DNA of 64,000 nt, from positions 1-64,000 of the forward strand of contig DXIX01000023.1 of assembly GCA_019112635.1 (NCBI GenBank). Reading direction: 5' to 3'. A program made the translations under genes and the position numbers. Every line of letters starts with the position of its first letter. The stretch's first letter is position 1. Source of the DNA: Candidatus Blautia intestinigallinarum. GTDB lineage: Bacteria; Bacillota; Clostridia; Lachnospirales; Lachnospiraceae. Under the pieces are notes generated by a model, which was not told the DNA's origin, did not search any database, and was given only the letters and a program-made list of their open reading frames with translations. Of this stretch, positions 8,909-17,748 are shown piece after piece.

Positions 8909-10006
8909 ATGGAGAAATATTATTTCCGCACAGAAGGGCTGACCGTTGGTTATCACGGGGTTCCTCTGATTAAAAATATTGAGATGGAGATAAAAAAGGG
9001 CGAGATTCTGACTCTGATTGGACCAAATGGTGCGGGAAAGACAACGATTCTTAAAAGTATTATCCGCCAACTTACTCCCATCTGCGGTGTGGTCTGGCTG
9101 GACGGGGAAAAGATTCAGAAGATGAGTGGGACAGAACTGGCCAGAAAAATGTCTGTGGTATTAACACAGCGTGTCCGGCCGGAGATGATGACCTGCAAGG
9201 ATGTGGTGGCGACCGGGAGATATCCTTATACGGGAAGGTTTGGTATTCTTTCTGAAGAAGATTGGAAGATCGTGGAAGATTCTATGGAATTGGTTCATAT
9301 TCAGGAATTCAAGAACCGGGCCTTTTCTGAGATTAGTGATGGGCAAAAGCAAAGAGTCATGCTGGCCAGGGCACTGTGTCAGCAGCCGGACATTCTTGTA
9401 TTGGATGAACCTACGTCTTTTCTGGATATCCGGTATAAACTGGAATTTCTGTCCATTATTCAAAAGATGTCCAGGACCAGGAACCTCACCGTGCTTATGT
9501 CGCTTCATGAATTAGATCTTGCTGGAAGAATTTCTGATAAAATTGCCTGTGTGAGAGAGGATAAAATTGACCGTTTCGGGACACCAGAGGAAATTTTTAC
9601 TTTAGGTTATATACCGGAACTGTATCAGATGACGACAGGTTCCTACAATGAACTGACGGGAAGTCTGGAATTAACCCCCATATTGGGAAAACCGGAAATT
9701 TTTGTGATCGGGGGAAATGGAATGGGAACAGCTGTGTACCGGAGATTGCAAAGAAAGGGAATTCCATTTGTCACAGGAATTCTCTGGGAGAATGATTTGG
9801 ATTATCCGTCTGCCAGGGCGCTGGCAGTGGAAGTGATCTGGGAGAGAGCTTTTTGTGAAATCGATCCAGGACGGGTAGAACAGTCGAAGAAGTGGATTGA
9901 CCGGTGCAGACAGGTGGTCTGCCCTGTTAATCTGGAGGAAAGACACAGATTCTGCCGTGAATTGATTGAATTGGCAGATTATGCAAAAGCGCAGAGAAAA
10001 CTATGA
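8909..10006 (+). CDS. ABC ATPase (BtuD/FepC-like) with C-terminal Rossmann-like extension
   Basis: A 365-residue ATPase beginning four bases after the permease. Walker A GPNGAGKTT is at 38-46, the signature SDGQKQR at 143-149, Walker B ILVLDE at 162-167 and the switch histidine at 200. After about residue 255 the protein goes on for some 105 residues with an IFVIGGNGMGTAVYRRL stretch and further alpha/beta pattern, resembling a nucleotide- or cofactor-binding module that plain BtuD/FepC proteins of about 255 residues lack. The extension could be a sensor or a salvage activity linked to the imported corrinoid; its function is not known to me. Confidence 0.87.
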   Translation: MEKYYFRTEGLTVGYHGVPLIKNIEMEIKKGEILTLIGPNGAGKTTILKSIIRQLTPICGVVWLDGEKIQKMSGTELARKMSVVLTQRVRPEMMTCKDVVATGRYPYTGRFGILSEEDWKIVEDSMELVHIQEFKNRAFSEISDGQKQRVMLARALCQQPDILVLDEPTSFLDIRYKLEFLSIIQKMSRTRNLTVLMSLHELDLAGRISDKIACVREDKIDRFGTPEEIFTLGYIPELYQMTTGSYNELTGSLELTPILGKPEIFVIGGNGMGTAVYRRLQRKGIPFVTGILWENDLDYPSARALAVEVIWERAFCEIDPGRVEQSKKWIDRCRQVVCPVNLEERHRFCRELIELADYAKAQRKL

Positions 10007-10026
10007 AATATCATGATGATTAAAAA

Positions 10027-10081
10027 TTAAGGTACCTTGACAGAAAACGGTGGACAGCCGTATAATGTTAAGGTACCTTAA
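10027..10081 (+). promoter_or_regulatory. Promoter with two palindromic operators, MarR/ABC exporter operon
   Basis: TTGACA at 10037-10042 and TATAAT at 10061-10066, 18 bases apart, form a near-consensus promoter. A palindrome with core AAGGTACCTT lies at 10029-10038 across the -35 box, and the 14-bp perfect palindrome TTAAGGTACCTTAA lies at 10068-10081 just after the -10 box. Two identical operator cores bracketing a promoter are typical of an autoregulating MarR repressor such as the one encoded 80 bases downstream. Confidence 0.8.
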
Positions 10082-10163
10082 TTTATTAAACGGAAAGACT
10101 TTCTGGAGAGCTTTGAATTCCAGGGTTTTACAGAATCTTAAAAAAGTTTGAAAGGAGCCGACA

Positions 10164-10589
10164 ATGGATCAAAATGATAAATTAATTCAGAGCCTGAGAC
10201 ATATTACCCGCACAATCGAAGCATTGGATGAGGGAAGGAGCAGCCAGAAACGTGTTTTGATTATCTTGAATAAGACAGGATGCATCACACAGAAGGTGCT
10301 GACTGAGAAGCTGGGAATTCAGCCAGGGTCAGCCAGCGAGGTGATCGGAAAGCTGGAGAATCTGGGAATGATTCGCAGGACACCCAGTCAGACGGATCGG
10401 AGAACGCAGGAAGTATGTCTGACTGAGAAGGGAAGAAAGGAAGCAGAAGAGGCGGTTCTTAGACGAAGCCGGAGCCACCAGAAAATGTTTTCCTGTCTGA
10501 CAGAGCAGGAAAAAGAAAATTTTCTGTTGATCTTAGAGAAACTGGACGCTGACTGGGAAGAACGTTATCGGAAAAAACACCGTAGATAG
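10164..10589 (+). CDS. MarR-family transcriptional regulator
   Basis: A 141-residue winged-helix repressor. The DNA-binding region covers about 45-105 (TEKLGIQPGSASEVIGKLENLG followed by the DRRTQEVCLTEKGR wing), with dimerisation helices at both ends. AAAGGAGC precedes the ATG. It leads an operon whose other gene is an ABC multidrug-type exporter, so it probably derepresses the exporter when a drug, bile component or similar compound binds. The TTAAGGTACCTTAA elements upstream are its likely operators. Confidence 0.9.
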   Translation: MDQNDKLIQSLRHITRTIEALDEGRSSQKRVLIILNKTGCITQKVLTEKLGIQPGSASEVIGKLENLGMIRRTPSQTDRRTQEVCLTEKGRKEAEEAVLRRSRSHQKMFSCLTEQEKENFLLILEKLDADWEERYRKKHRR

Positions 10590-10626
10590 GTGACAGATTT
10601 GGGAGAAAGGCAGGGGGAAGGGGTTT

Positions 10627-12118
10627 ATGTGGAAGTATATCGGAAAATATTTGCCTTTTGCCATATTGGCCGCCGATTTTATGCTGGGGGAAGTGTGGAT
10701 GGATCTGCTCCAGCCAGGACTGATGAGCCGGATTGTGGACGAGGGGATTTTACGGGCAGGGGGCAGTGACCTACAGATCATCAAAAAACTGGGACTGCAG
10801 ATGATTTCTCTGGCTTTTCTGGGAATTTTCTGTGGATCGATGAATAACATTTTTGTGCATCTTTCTTGTCAGAATATCGGCAACGGGATTCGCAAGGACT
10901 GTTTTTGTCACAAAGTTCTTGTCGGGCAAAGTCCGCAAGTTCTCCAGAAAAAGGCAGGCATATCTGGGGAAACTCAATGCGGCGGCAGAGGAAATGATCA
11001 CGGGCTATCACACTGTGGCCGCTTACAATCATCAAAAAGCATCTATTGAACAGTTTTGCAAGGTCTCAGACGCCTTGACAAAAGCCGGAATCCGAACAGA
11101 TATTTTCAGCGGCGTGATGGGACCGGTGATGAACGGGATCGGCAATATTGGTTTTGTGTTGATTGCAGTTTTCGGCGGCTACTTTGCGGTGAAAGGACTG
11201 ATTTCTGTGGGGGTGATCTCTGCCTTTATTGTGTATGCTAAGCAATTCAGTCGTCCCGTGAATGAGATTGCTCAGATTTACGGGCAGCTGCAGACAGCCC
11301 TGGCAGGCGCAGAGCGGGTATTTAAGGTTCTCGATGAAGGAGAAGAGGAGAAAAGAGGAACTCTCTTTGACGATCACGGTACAGCAGAGATTTCTTTTGA
11401 GAATGTCTGTTTTTCTTATCAGAAAGGACAGCCAGTGATCCGGAATTTTACCTTGCATGTGCCTTCCGGCAAGAAAGTAGCTTTCGTGGGAGCTACAGGA
11501 AGCGGAAAGACAACTTTAGTGAATTTGCTGATGCGTTTCTATGATATTGACAGTGGCCAGATTCGAGTGAATCAGCAAAACCTTTCTGATCTATCGAGGG
11601 AAAGTCTTCGGAAAAATGTCGCAATTGTTTTGCAGGATGCGGCACTGTTTTCCGATACAGTGGAGAATAATCTGAAGTATGCCAATGAGAATGCCACAGT
11701 GCAGCAGATCCAAAAAGCGGCCCGTATGAGCTGTTGTGAGGATATGATTGAGAGGCTGCCAGAGGGATACAGCACAGTTCTGGCCGGACAGGGAGAGAGA
11801 CTCAGCCAGGGGCAGAGACAGCTTTTGACCATTGCCCGGGCATTTGCCGCAGATCCCAAGATTCTGATCTTTGATGAGGCAACCTCCAATGTGGACACCC
11901 GAACGGAGAAAGCCATCCAGGATGCGATGCAAAATGTTATGAAAAACCGTACCAGCATTGTCATTGCACATCGTCTCTCCACCATCCGTGAGGCAGACAT
12001 GATTGTGGTAATGGATCACGGAGAGATGGCAGAGGCAGGAACACACGAGGAGCTTTTAAGGAAAAAAGGAAAATATTATGAATTATATAGGACGCAGTAT
12101 GCTGGATTCTCTACATGA
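10627..12118 (+). pseudogene. Chimeric, out-of-frame remnant of a two-gene ABC exporter
   Basis: The first 93 codons or so (from ATG 10627, opening MWKYIGKYLPFAIL) match the start of the first half-transporter of a heterodimeric multidrug ABC exporter and stay in frame to IRKDCF near 10905. The remainder, in a different frame and ending at 12118, corresponds to the partner half-transporter from its last two or three membrane helices (KFSRKRQAYLGKLN onward) through a complete ATPase with GATGSGKTT, LSQGQRQ and ILIFDEATS. About half of each transmembrane domain and the whole first ATPase are missing. The joint lies around ACTGTTTTTG at 10898-10907, readable as sequence of either gene. A deletion of roughly 2 kb between the paralogues is the simplest reading; an assembly collapse would look the same. 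A truncated protein could start at an internal ATG but would lack a full membrane domain. Confidence 0.75.
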
Positions 12119-12126
12119 TGTTGATT

Positions 12127-13989
12127 TTACGGCGACAGAAAAAAGGAGAATAACTGTGCGCAGGAGGAAAACAAAAAACAGGCAGTCATCCCCATTAGAG
12201 TGGGGAGTAAAATGGCGGCAAGCGTCCATTTCAGACTTCCGGTTTCCCGGTGAATGGTAAGAATGGTGGTGCCGCAGGGCCAGTGCATGAGAGAAAATAG
12301 GAGCACACACACGGCGGTGATCCAGGTCCAGCCGTTGTCGGCGAGTAACTGTCCAATGAAAGCAAGATCTTCGACTTGCAGAATGCTTCCCTGGGCCAGA
12401 TAGGTCATCAGCATAATGGGAATGACGATTTCGTTGGCCGGCATTCCCAGAAGGAATGACATGAGAATTACGCCGTCCAGCCCGAGAAGTCTTGCGAAAG
12501 GATCCAGGAAGCTGACACAGTGGCGCAGAATGGTGGTGTCACCGAGCTGTATATTTGCCAGAATCCAGATCAGGAGTCCTGCGGGAGCGGCAATCAGTAC
12601 AGCACGGCCGAGAACAAAAACCGTGCGGTCAAGGACAGAACGGAGAAATACTTTGAAAAATTGCGGTCTGCGGTATGGCGGCAGTTCCAGAGTAAAAGAG
12701 GAGGGAAGTCCTCTTAGCAGCGTTTTTGATAAGATCCAGGAGGCTAGCAAAGTCATGGAGATACTGAACAGAATTACCAGTGTCAAGACGAAAGCTGCCC
12801 CCAGAGAAGCTGATATGCCGGTATTCCCTGTGAAGAAAAAGAGGGAGGAGACCGTGAGAATGACTGGAAACCGCCCATTGCACGGGGTCAGACTGTTGGT
12901 GAGGACGGCGATCATCCGCTCTCTGGGAGAATCGATGATACGGCATCCAGTCACACCGACAGCGTTACAGCCAAGCCCCATACAGACCGTGAGAGCCTGC
13001 TTGCCGCAGGCGTGACATTTCTGAAAACAACGATCCAGACAAAAAGCAATTCTAGGCAAATATCCAAAATCTTCCAGCAAAGTAAAAAGCGGAAAGAAAA
13101 TTGCCATGGGTGGAAGCATGACAGAGACAACCCAGGCGAGTACCCGCAGAATCCCGGACAGCACAGGAGCGTATAAGATTTCGGGAATTTGGAGGTTTAT
13201 CGCAAGTTTTTCTAATTGTTCCAGAACCCAGAACAGTCCGTCATACAAGAGAGAGGAGGGCAGGCTTGCCCCGCTGATGGTGATCCAAAAGAGAAATAAA
13301 AGTAGAAGAAATAAGATGGAAAATCCTGTTTTTCTGCTGGTAAAAATATGATCCAGCCTGCGGTCAAAGCGGTCGTAATGTGGATTTTCAAACCGGACTG
13401 CCTTGCGGCAGATTGCTTCACAGCGATGGATAAAGGCAGCAGTCTGTGTGTCCTGAAGGAATTTCGCGGAATACTGGTCAGGTGAAGCATTCCTGTGAGT
13501 GTCAAGGGCTTGCTGGACAGCAGGAAATATCTGATTCAGTCCACTCCTCTGGCGGGCACAGATACCGATCACAGGAATTTTCAGTTCCTGGGAGAGAAGT
13601 TTGAGATTGACCGAGATCTTTTTCTTTTTGGCTTCATCCAAAAGATTGACACAGAGAATAACCGGAACTTCTGTGGACAGAATCTGCAATACCAGATTCA
13701 GGTTGCGTTCCAGACAAGTGGCATCGCAGACCGCGATCACCGCATCTGGATGTCCTGCACAGATGAAATCTCTGGCAATTTCCTCCTCTTCTGAGTGAGC
13801 CATCAGAGAATAGCAGCCGGGCAGGTCGACCAGAGTATAGGTATCCTCACCGTGCCGGCAAATTCCCTGCGCACAGGAAACCGTTTTTCCAGGCCAATTT
13901 CCAGTATGTTGGTTCATGCCAGTTAAGGCATTGAATAAGGTACTTTTTCCTACGTTGGGATTCCCGGCCAAAGCCACTGTTTTATGCAT
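12127..13989 (-). CDS. feoB: Ferrous iron transport protein B
   Basis: A 620-residue iron(II) transporter. The N-terminal G domain carries the G1 motif GNPNVGKS (residues 9-16) and the DLPGCYSL G3 region, followed by the helical GDI-like region and a membrane domain with the two Gate-type repeats. The start is the ATG at 13989, five bases after GGAGG; a GTG at 13995 touches that site. It is shorter than the 700-770 residues of enterobacterial FeoB, as is common in Clostridia. feoA lies 15 bases upstream. The 3' end is only eight bases from the convergent exporter remnant, with no terminator visible between them. Confidence 0.95.
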   Translation of the reverse strand: MHKTVALAGNPNVGKSTLFNALTGMNQHTGNWPGKTVSCAQGICRHGEDTYTLVDLPGCYSLMAHSEEEEIARDFICAGHPDAVIAVCDATCLERNLNLVLQILSTEVPVILCVNLLDEAKKKKISVNLKLLSQELKIPVIGICARQRSGLNQIFPAVQQALDTHRNASPDQYSAKFLQDTQTAAFIHRCEAICRKAVRFENPHYDRFDRRLDHIFTSRKTGFSILFLLLLFLFWITISGASLPSSLLYDGLFWVLEQLEKLAINLQIPEILYAPVLSGILRVLAWVVSVMLPPMAIFFPLFTLLEDFGYLPRIAFCLDRCFQKCHACGKQALTVCMGLGCNAVGVTGCRIIDSPRERMIAVLTNSLTPCNGRFPVILTVSSLFFFTGNTGISASLGAAFVLTLVILFSISMTLLASWILSKTLLRGLPSSFTLELPPYRRPQFFKVFLRSVLDRTVFVLGRAVLIAAPAGLLIWILANIQLGDTTILRHCVSFLDPFARLLGLDGVILMSFLLGMPANEIVIPIMLMTYLAQGSILQVEDLAFIGQLLADNGWTWITAVCVLLFSLMHWPCGTTILTIHRETGSLKWTLAAILLPTLMGMTACFLFSSCAQLFSFFLSP

Positions 13990-14004
13990 AGACACCTCCA
14001 GATT

Positions 14005-14262
14005 TTATGAATATTGCTCTTGATGGGATGGGGAAGCCTTCTTCGGAGTGATGAGAATTTTGCTGGCGTCCTCTCTCCGCAGAGCGATGACAGTCCCGCG
14101 GATTAGATAAGCGGTGGGGTCTCCCAGTGGACTTCTAAAGAGACATTTAATTCTGGTGCCTTGAACAAATCCAAGATCCAGAAGTCTTCTTTGAATGTTC
14201 AGATTTTTACTCAAAGCCAGGATTATGCCAGACTGGCCAGGAGAGAGTTGAGATAATCGCAT
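14005..14262 (-). CDS. feoA: Ferrous iron transport protein A
   Basis: An 85-residue SH3-like protein that assists FeoB. The core QRRLLDLGFVQGTRIKC and the later PLGDPTAYLIRG segment are the usual FeoA hallmarks. It is the promoter-proximal gene of the feoAB pair on the minus strand. The approximately 390 bases upstream are AT-rich and divergent to the carbohydrate operon; no clear Fur-type box was recognised. Confidence 0.93.
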   Translation of the reverse strand: MRLSQLSPGQSGIILALSKNLNIQRRLLDLGFVQGTRIKCLFRSPLGDPTAYLIRGTVIALRREDASKILITPKKASPSHQEQYS

Positions 14263-14373
14263 AGAAAGGCTCCTTTATGGACATATTTTTTAGCAGGAAA
14301 GAGATTTGTTTGGATAAAACCATGTGTAATACCCTATGCAATTAGAAATGGATTTGTTCATTATGAATTGGAA

Positions 14374-14414
14374 AGAAGTATCGAAATACAAAAGTATTTT
14401 GTACTTCTTTTTTT
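14374..14414 (+). terminator. Orphan plus-strand intrinsic terminator in the feoA-kinase gap
   Basis: A stem with AGAAGTA (14374-14380) pairing with TACTTCT (14402-14408) and an inner AAATAC/GTATTT pair is followed by six more T residues. It terminates plus-strand transcripts, yet no plus-strand gene precedes it closely: feoA reads away. It could end a short RNA begun between about 14270 and 14370, or trim convergent transcription. The rest of the 14263-14658 gap is AT-rich and shows only the promoter described next. Confidence 0.6.
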
Positions 14415-14552
14415 GCGATTATTTGTACAAAAATGATGTAAATAGAAAAAATATAATTCTACATAAAAATTAAAAAATATTAAGATTATTAAAAGGATTC
14501 GTAGAAAATTTAAGAAGATATTTGTAAAATATTCACAATATTAATTGGATTC

Positions 14553-14593
14553 ATGATAAAAGTATTGACATAAATAATATATATGTTTATCAT
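14553..14593 (+). promoter_or_regulatory. Promoter and inverted-repeat operator of the carbohydrate operon
   Basis: TTGACA at 14565-14570 and TATCAT at 14588-14593 are spaced by 17 bases. The 8-base arms ATGATAAA (14553-14560) and TTTATCAT (14586-14593) form an inverted repeat around the -35 box and over the -10 box, a good position for a repressor such as the DeoR-type protein at the end of the operon. Confidence 0.6.
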
Positions 14594-14658
14594 AAAAACA
14601 CAAAATAAATCAAAATAAATCGTAATATTTCAAAATGTATCATGAAAGGAGGAAAAAG

Positions 14659-16161
14659 ATGAATTATGCACTCGGGATTGATGTGGGTACTACGTCAGTA
14701 AAAGTGATTATGATTTCGGATAATGGTGAAATATTTGATGAGACAAGTGTTCCGCATGATCTAATTTCTTTACATCCGAATTGGGCAGAGGAAGATGCAG
14801 ATATTTGGTGGAATAATACAAAAACAGCTTTGAGATATATGAATGAAAAACATCCTTCAGAAATGAAAGATATAAAAGTTATCGGCTGTAGCGGAATGGT
14901 TCCTGCAATTGTGCTTTTGGATAGGGAGGGAAGACCGCTTAGAAATACAATCCAGCAGAATGATGCTCGCGCAGTAGAGGAAATCCAGAAAGTATCAGAA
15001 GTTATTGATCAGGAAAAATTGTATCAAATGACAGGAGGAAGGACTAATCAGCAGCATATTTTGCCGAGACTTCTTTGGGTCAAAAATCACGAACCAGATA
15101 TCTGGGATCAGACAGTTACAGTTATGGGATCTTATGACTGGATTGTCTATAAGTTAACGGGAGAAAAAAGTCTTGAGATTAACTGGGCTGTAGAAAGTGG
15201 CGCCATGGACATTCGAACTCGAAAGTGGATGTCTGATGATTTAGAACAATTTGGAATTTCTGAAAGTTTATTTCCGAAAATTAATTTATCTATGGATGTG
15301 GTGGGAAGAACACAGAGTACGTGGGAAGAAATACTTGGAATTCCTGCTGGAACTCCGGTAATAGCTGGAAGTGCAGATCATGTTGCGTCAACTTTGGCTG
15401 CGGGTATTGTTAATCAGGGGGATTTGTTGATCAAATTCGGTGGAGCAGGAGATATTTTATATTGCGTGAACGAAATTGTGACAAATGAAAAGTTATTCTT
15501 TGACTATCACATTGTTCCGGAGAAATACCTGTTGAATGGATGTATGGCTGCGAGTGGTTCACTGGTGAAGTGGTTTACAAAAGACATTATTCATCAAGAT
15601 TCTCCGGATGTGTTTCAAAAATTAGATGAACAAGCTTTAAAAGTACCGCCTGCTTCAGAAGGATTAATCATTCTTCCATATTTTCTTGGTGAAAAAACGC
15701 CTATTTTCGATCCCAATGCAAGAGGAGTTTTGTTTGGACTGACGTTGTCTCACACGAATGGTCACATTTTTAGGGCAATATTGGAATCTGTTATCTATGG
15801 ATTCAGACATCATGTGGAAGTGTTGAGTGATATGGGATATAAGCCAAGAAGAATTATGGCGACTAATGGCGGAGCCAAGAGTAAGTTCTGGTGTCAGATT
15901 GCTGCCGATGTATTAGGACAGCCGATTCGTTCTTATCCATCTCATCCAGGTTCGGCATTAGGGGTAGCTTTTCTTGCAGGTATGAGTATCGGAATGTATC
16001 AAAATTGGGAGGATATACAGAAATTCTTGAAGGATTATCGGGAATTCACTCCAAATCCAGATGCAGTGGAAATATACAATAAATCATATCGTATTTACCG
16101 TCGCTTATATAAACAGCTTAAACCATGTTTTATGGACATCACTAAATTGTATAAAAAATAG
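14659..16161 (+). CDS. FGGY-family carbohydrate kinase (xylulokinase-like)
   Basis: A 500-residue sugar kinase of the actin-like FGGY family. The first phosphate loop GIDVGTTSVK is near the N terminus, the catalytic aspartate lies in GSADHVAS (near 240), the adenosine site in KFGGAGD, and NGGAKSKFW follows in the C-terminal domain. Phosphorylation of a ketose or polyol by ATP in the cytoplasm is expected. The ATG at 14659 follows AAAGGAGG; the ATG at 14635 would overlap that site. It is the first gene of an operon with an SDR, a HAD phosphatase, an ABC importer and a BtpA/SgcQ-like barrel. Resemblance is closest to xylulokinases, but the true sugar is undetermined. Confidence 0.87.
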   Translation: MNYALGIDVGTTSVKVIMISDNGEIFDETSVPHDLISLHPNWAEEDADIWWNNTKTALRYMNEKHPSEMKDIKVIGCSGMVPAIVLLDREGRPLRNTIQQNDARAVEEIQKVSEVIDQEKLYQMTGGRTNQQHILPRLLWVKNHEPDIWDQTVTVMGSYDWIVYKLTGEKSLEINWAVESGAMDIRTRKWMSDDLEQFGISESLFPKINLSMDVVGRTQSTWEEILGIPAGTPVIAGSADHVASTLAAGIVNQGDLLIKFGGAGDILYCVNEIVTNEKLFFDYHIVPEKYLLNGCMAASGSLVKWFTKDIIHQDSPDVFQKLDEQALKVPPASEGLIILPYFLGEKTPIFDPNARGVLFGLTLSHTNGHIFRAILESVIYGFRHHVEVLSDMGYKPRRIMATNGGAKSKFWCQIAADVLGQPIRSYPSHPGSALGVAFLAGMSIGMYQNWEDIQKFLKDYREFTPNPDAVEIYNKSYRIYRRLYKQLKPCFMDITKLYKK

Positions 16162-16176
16162 TAGGAGGAGAGAATT

Positions 16177-16962
16177 ATGAAATTACCAAATGAAGGACAA
16201 ATTGCATTTATTACAGGTGCTGGCAGTGGAATTGGACGTGCGATCGCAAAATGTTTTGCAAAATTAGGAGCTACAGTGATTGTTACAGATCTAAATTTAG
16301 ATACAGCGGAAGAAACTGTATCTATGCTTGAAAACCCCACAGGAAAACAGGTACATGAAGCTATGGCATTGGATGTAACTAAAAAAGCAGATGTATGGCG
16401 AGTTGCTGATGTAGTCAAAGAAAAATATGGAACAATTGACATTTTAATGAATAATGCGGGTGTATCTTCAATGAAAAGAATTGAAGATATTACAGAGGAG
16501 GAATGGGACTTTAATTTTAATGTGAATATTAAAGGGATGTTTTTAGTTACCCAAGCCTTAGTTCCTTTGATGAAAGAAAAAGGCGGAAGGATTGTAAATA
16601 CAGCGTCGATGGCGGCGAAAAAAGCGGATCCTCTGCTAGCACACTATACGGCTTCTAAATTTGCTGTGGTCGGTTTTACTCAGGCAGCAGCCATCGAATT
16701 TTCACAGTATAAAATTACAGTGAATTGCGTGTGCCCTGGATTTGTCAAGACAAGCATGCAGGATCGGGAGGTTGTTTGGGAAGGTAATTTGAGAGGAATG
16801 ACTCCTGATGAAGTAAGACAAGATTATATTAATCGTACTCCTTTGGGACGTATGTGTTTTCCTGAAGATGTCGCTGACGTAGTAGGTTTTCTTGTATCAC
16901 CGCAGGCAAGTTTTGTGACTGGCGAAGCAGTAAATGTTGCAGGTGGGGCCAATATTGTATGA
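16177..16962 (+). CDS. Short-chain dehydrogenase/reductase
   Basis: A 261-residue classical SDR. The cofactor motif TGAGSGIG is at 13-20, an acidic D follows beta-2 (VTDLNLD), pointing to NAD(H) rather than NADP(H), NNAGVSS lies near 90 and the catalytic YTASK near 155. It probably interconverts a polyol and a ketose, feeding the kinase encoded before it. AGGAGG precedes the start, and its stop overlaps the next gene's ATG by four bases. Confidence 0.9.
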   Translation: MKLPNEGQIAFITGAGSGIGRAIAKCFAKLGATVIVTDLNLDTAEETVSMLENPTGKQVHEAMALDVTKKADVWRVADVVKEKYGTIDILMNNAGVSSMKRIEDITEEEWDFNFNVNIKGMFLVTQALVPLMKEKGGRIVNTASMAAKKADPLLAHYTASKFAVVGFTQAAAIEFSQYKITVNCVCPGFVKTSMQDREVVWEGNLRGMTPDEVRQDYINRTPLGRMCFPEDVADVVGFLVSPQASFVTGEAVNVAGGANIV

Positions 16963-17744
16963 GGCGCATAATATTAAATGGAAAATCTTATGATATTCGG
17001 CTGTTTGTTTTTGACAAAGATGGATTAATGTTTCAAAGTAAGCCTTTTTGGATTGCATTGGCTCAGTCCAGAATTGATGCTATGACAAAGGAATACCCTG
17101 ATATTGCAAAAATATTTGCAGAAAAATGGATGCAGTTTGTTGGCGCAAAGTGTGAATGGGAAGATGGAACTTTAAAGGTAAAGGATATGGATCCGATGGG
17201 AATATTTGCTGTTGCTTCGGTTCCTGAAGAAACGACAGCAGCGGCAGCTTTTTTTGCGGAACATTTAAATATGAATTGGATAGAAGCAAGAAAAGTAGCT
17301 GAGAATATTTTTGATTTCAGTGATGCTTTTTTTAGATTGGACCAAGCTCTGATACCAAGAAAAGGATTCCCGGATATTTTACAAAGGCTGAATAAGGCAG
17401 GTATTCCTTATGGAATTGCTACATCTGATACTAAAGAAAGGGTGAGACAATCTTTAGAAATCTTTGATGATTATTCAAAGGTGAAATTTGTTGTCACCAT
17501 AGAAGATGTGGAAAAAGGAAAGCCAAGTCCGGATATGCTTCAATGGATACAAGCTTTCACTCAAATTCCTATGGAAAATATAGCTATGGTAGGAGATTCT
17601 CTGGTGGATGTTCAGATGGCAAAATATGCTGGAGCGATAGGAATTGGAATTCCAGAACATGAAGAGATGAGAAACAAAATGATGGGAGTAGCGGATGAAA
17701 TCATAGAAGATTTGGACTGTATCACTATCAGGGAAGGAAGGTGA
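16959..17744 (+). CDS. HAD-superfamily hydrolase (phosphatase, subfamily IA-like)
   Basis: A 261-residue haloacid-dehalogenase-fold enzyme. The nucleophile motif is FDKDG (D19, D21), the second motif ATSDT lies near 157, the lysine is in EDVEKGKPSPDM and the terminal acidic motif is MVGDSLVDVQMAKYAG. A helical cap domain sits between motifs I and II, as in phosphoglycolate phosphatases and beta-phosphoglucomutases. It overlaps the SDR gene by four bases. In this operon it would dephosphorylate or isomerise a sugar phosphate; which one cannot be read from the sequence. Confidence 0.85.
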   Translation: MRRIILNGKSYDIRLFVFDKDGLMFQSKPFWIALAQSRIDAMTKEYPDIAKIFAEKWMQFVGAKCEWEDGTLKVKDMDPMGIFAVASVPEETTAAAAFFAEHLNMNWIEARKVAENIFDFSDAFFRLDQALIPRKGFPDILQRLNKAGIPYGIATSDTKERVRQSLEIFDDYSKVKFVVTIEDVEKGKPSPDMLQWIQAFTQIPMENIAMVGDSLVDVQMAKYAGAIGIGIPEHEEMRNKMMGVADEIIEDLDCITIREGR

Positions 17745-17748
17745 TCCC

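Noticed and set aside
12416-13015. Plus-strand open frame of 199 codons inside feoB
   Set aside because: It is antisense to the conserved membrane domain of FeoB and has low-complexity Arg/Pro content.
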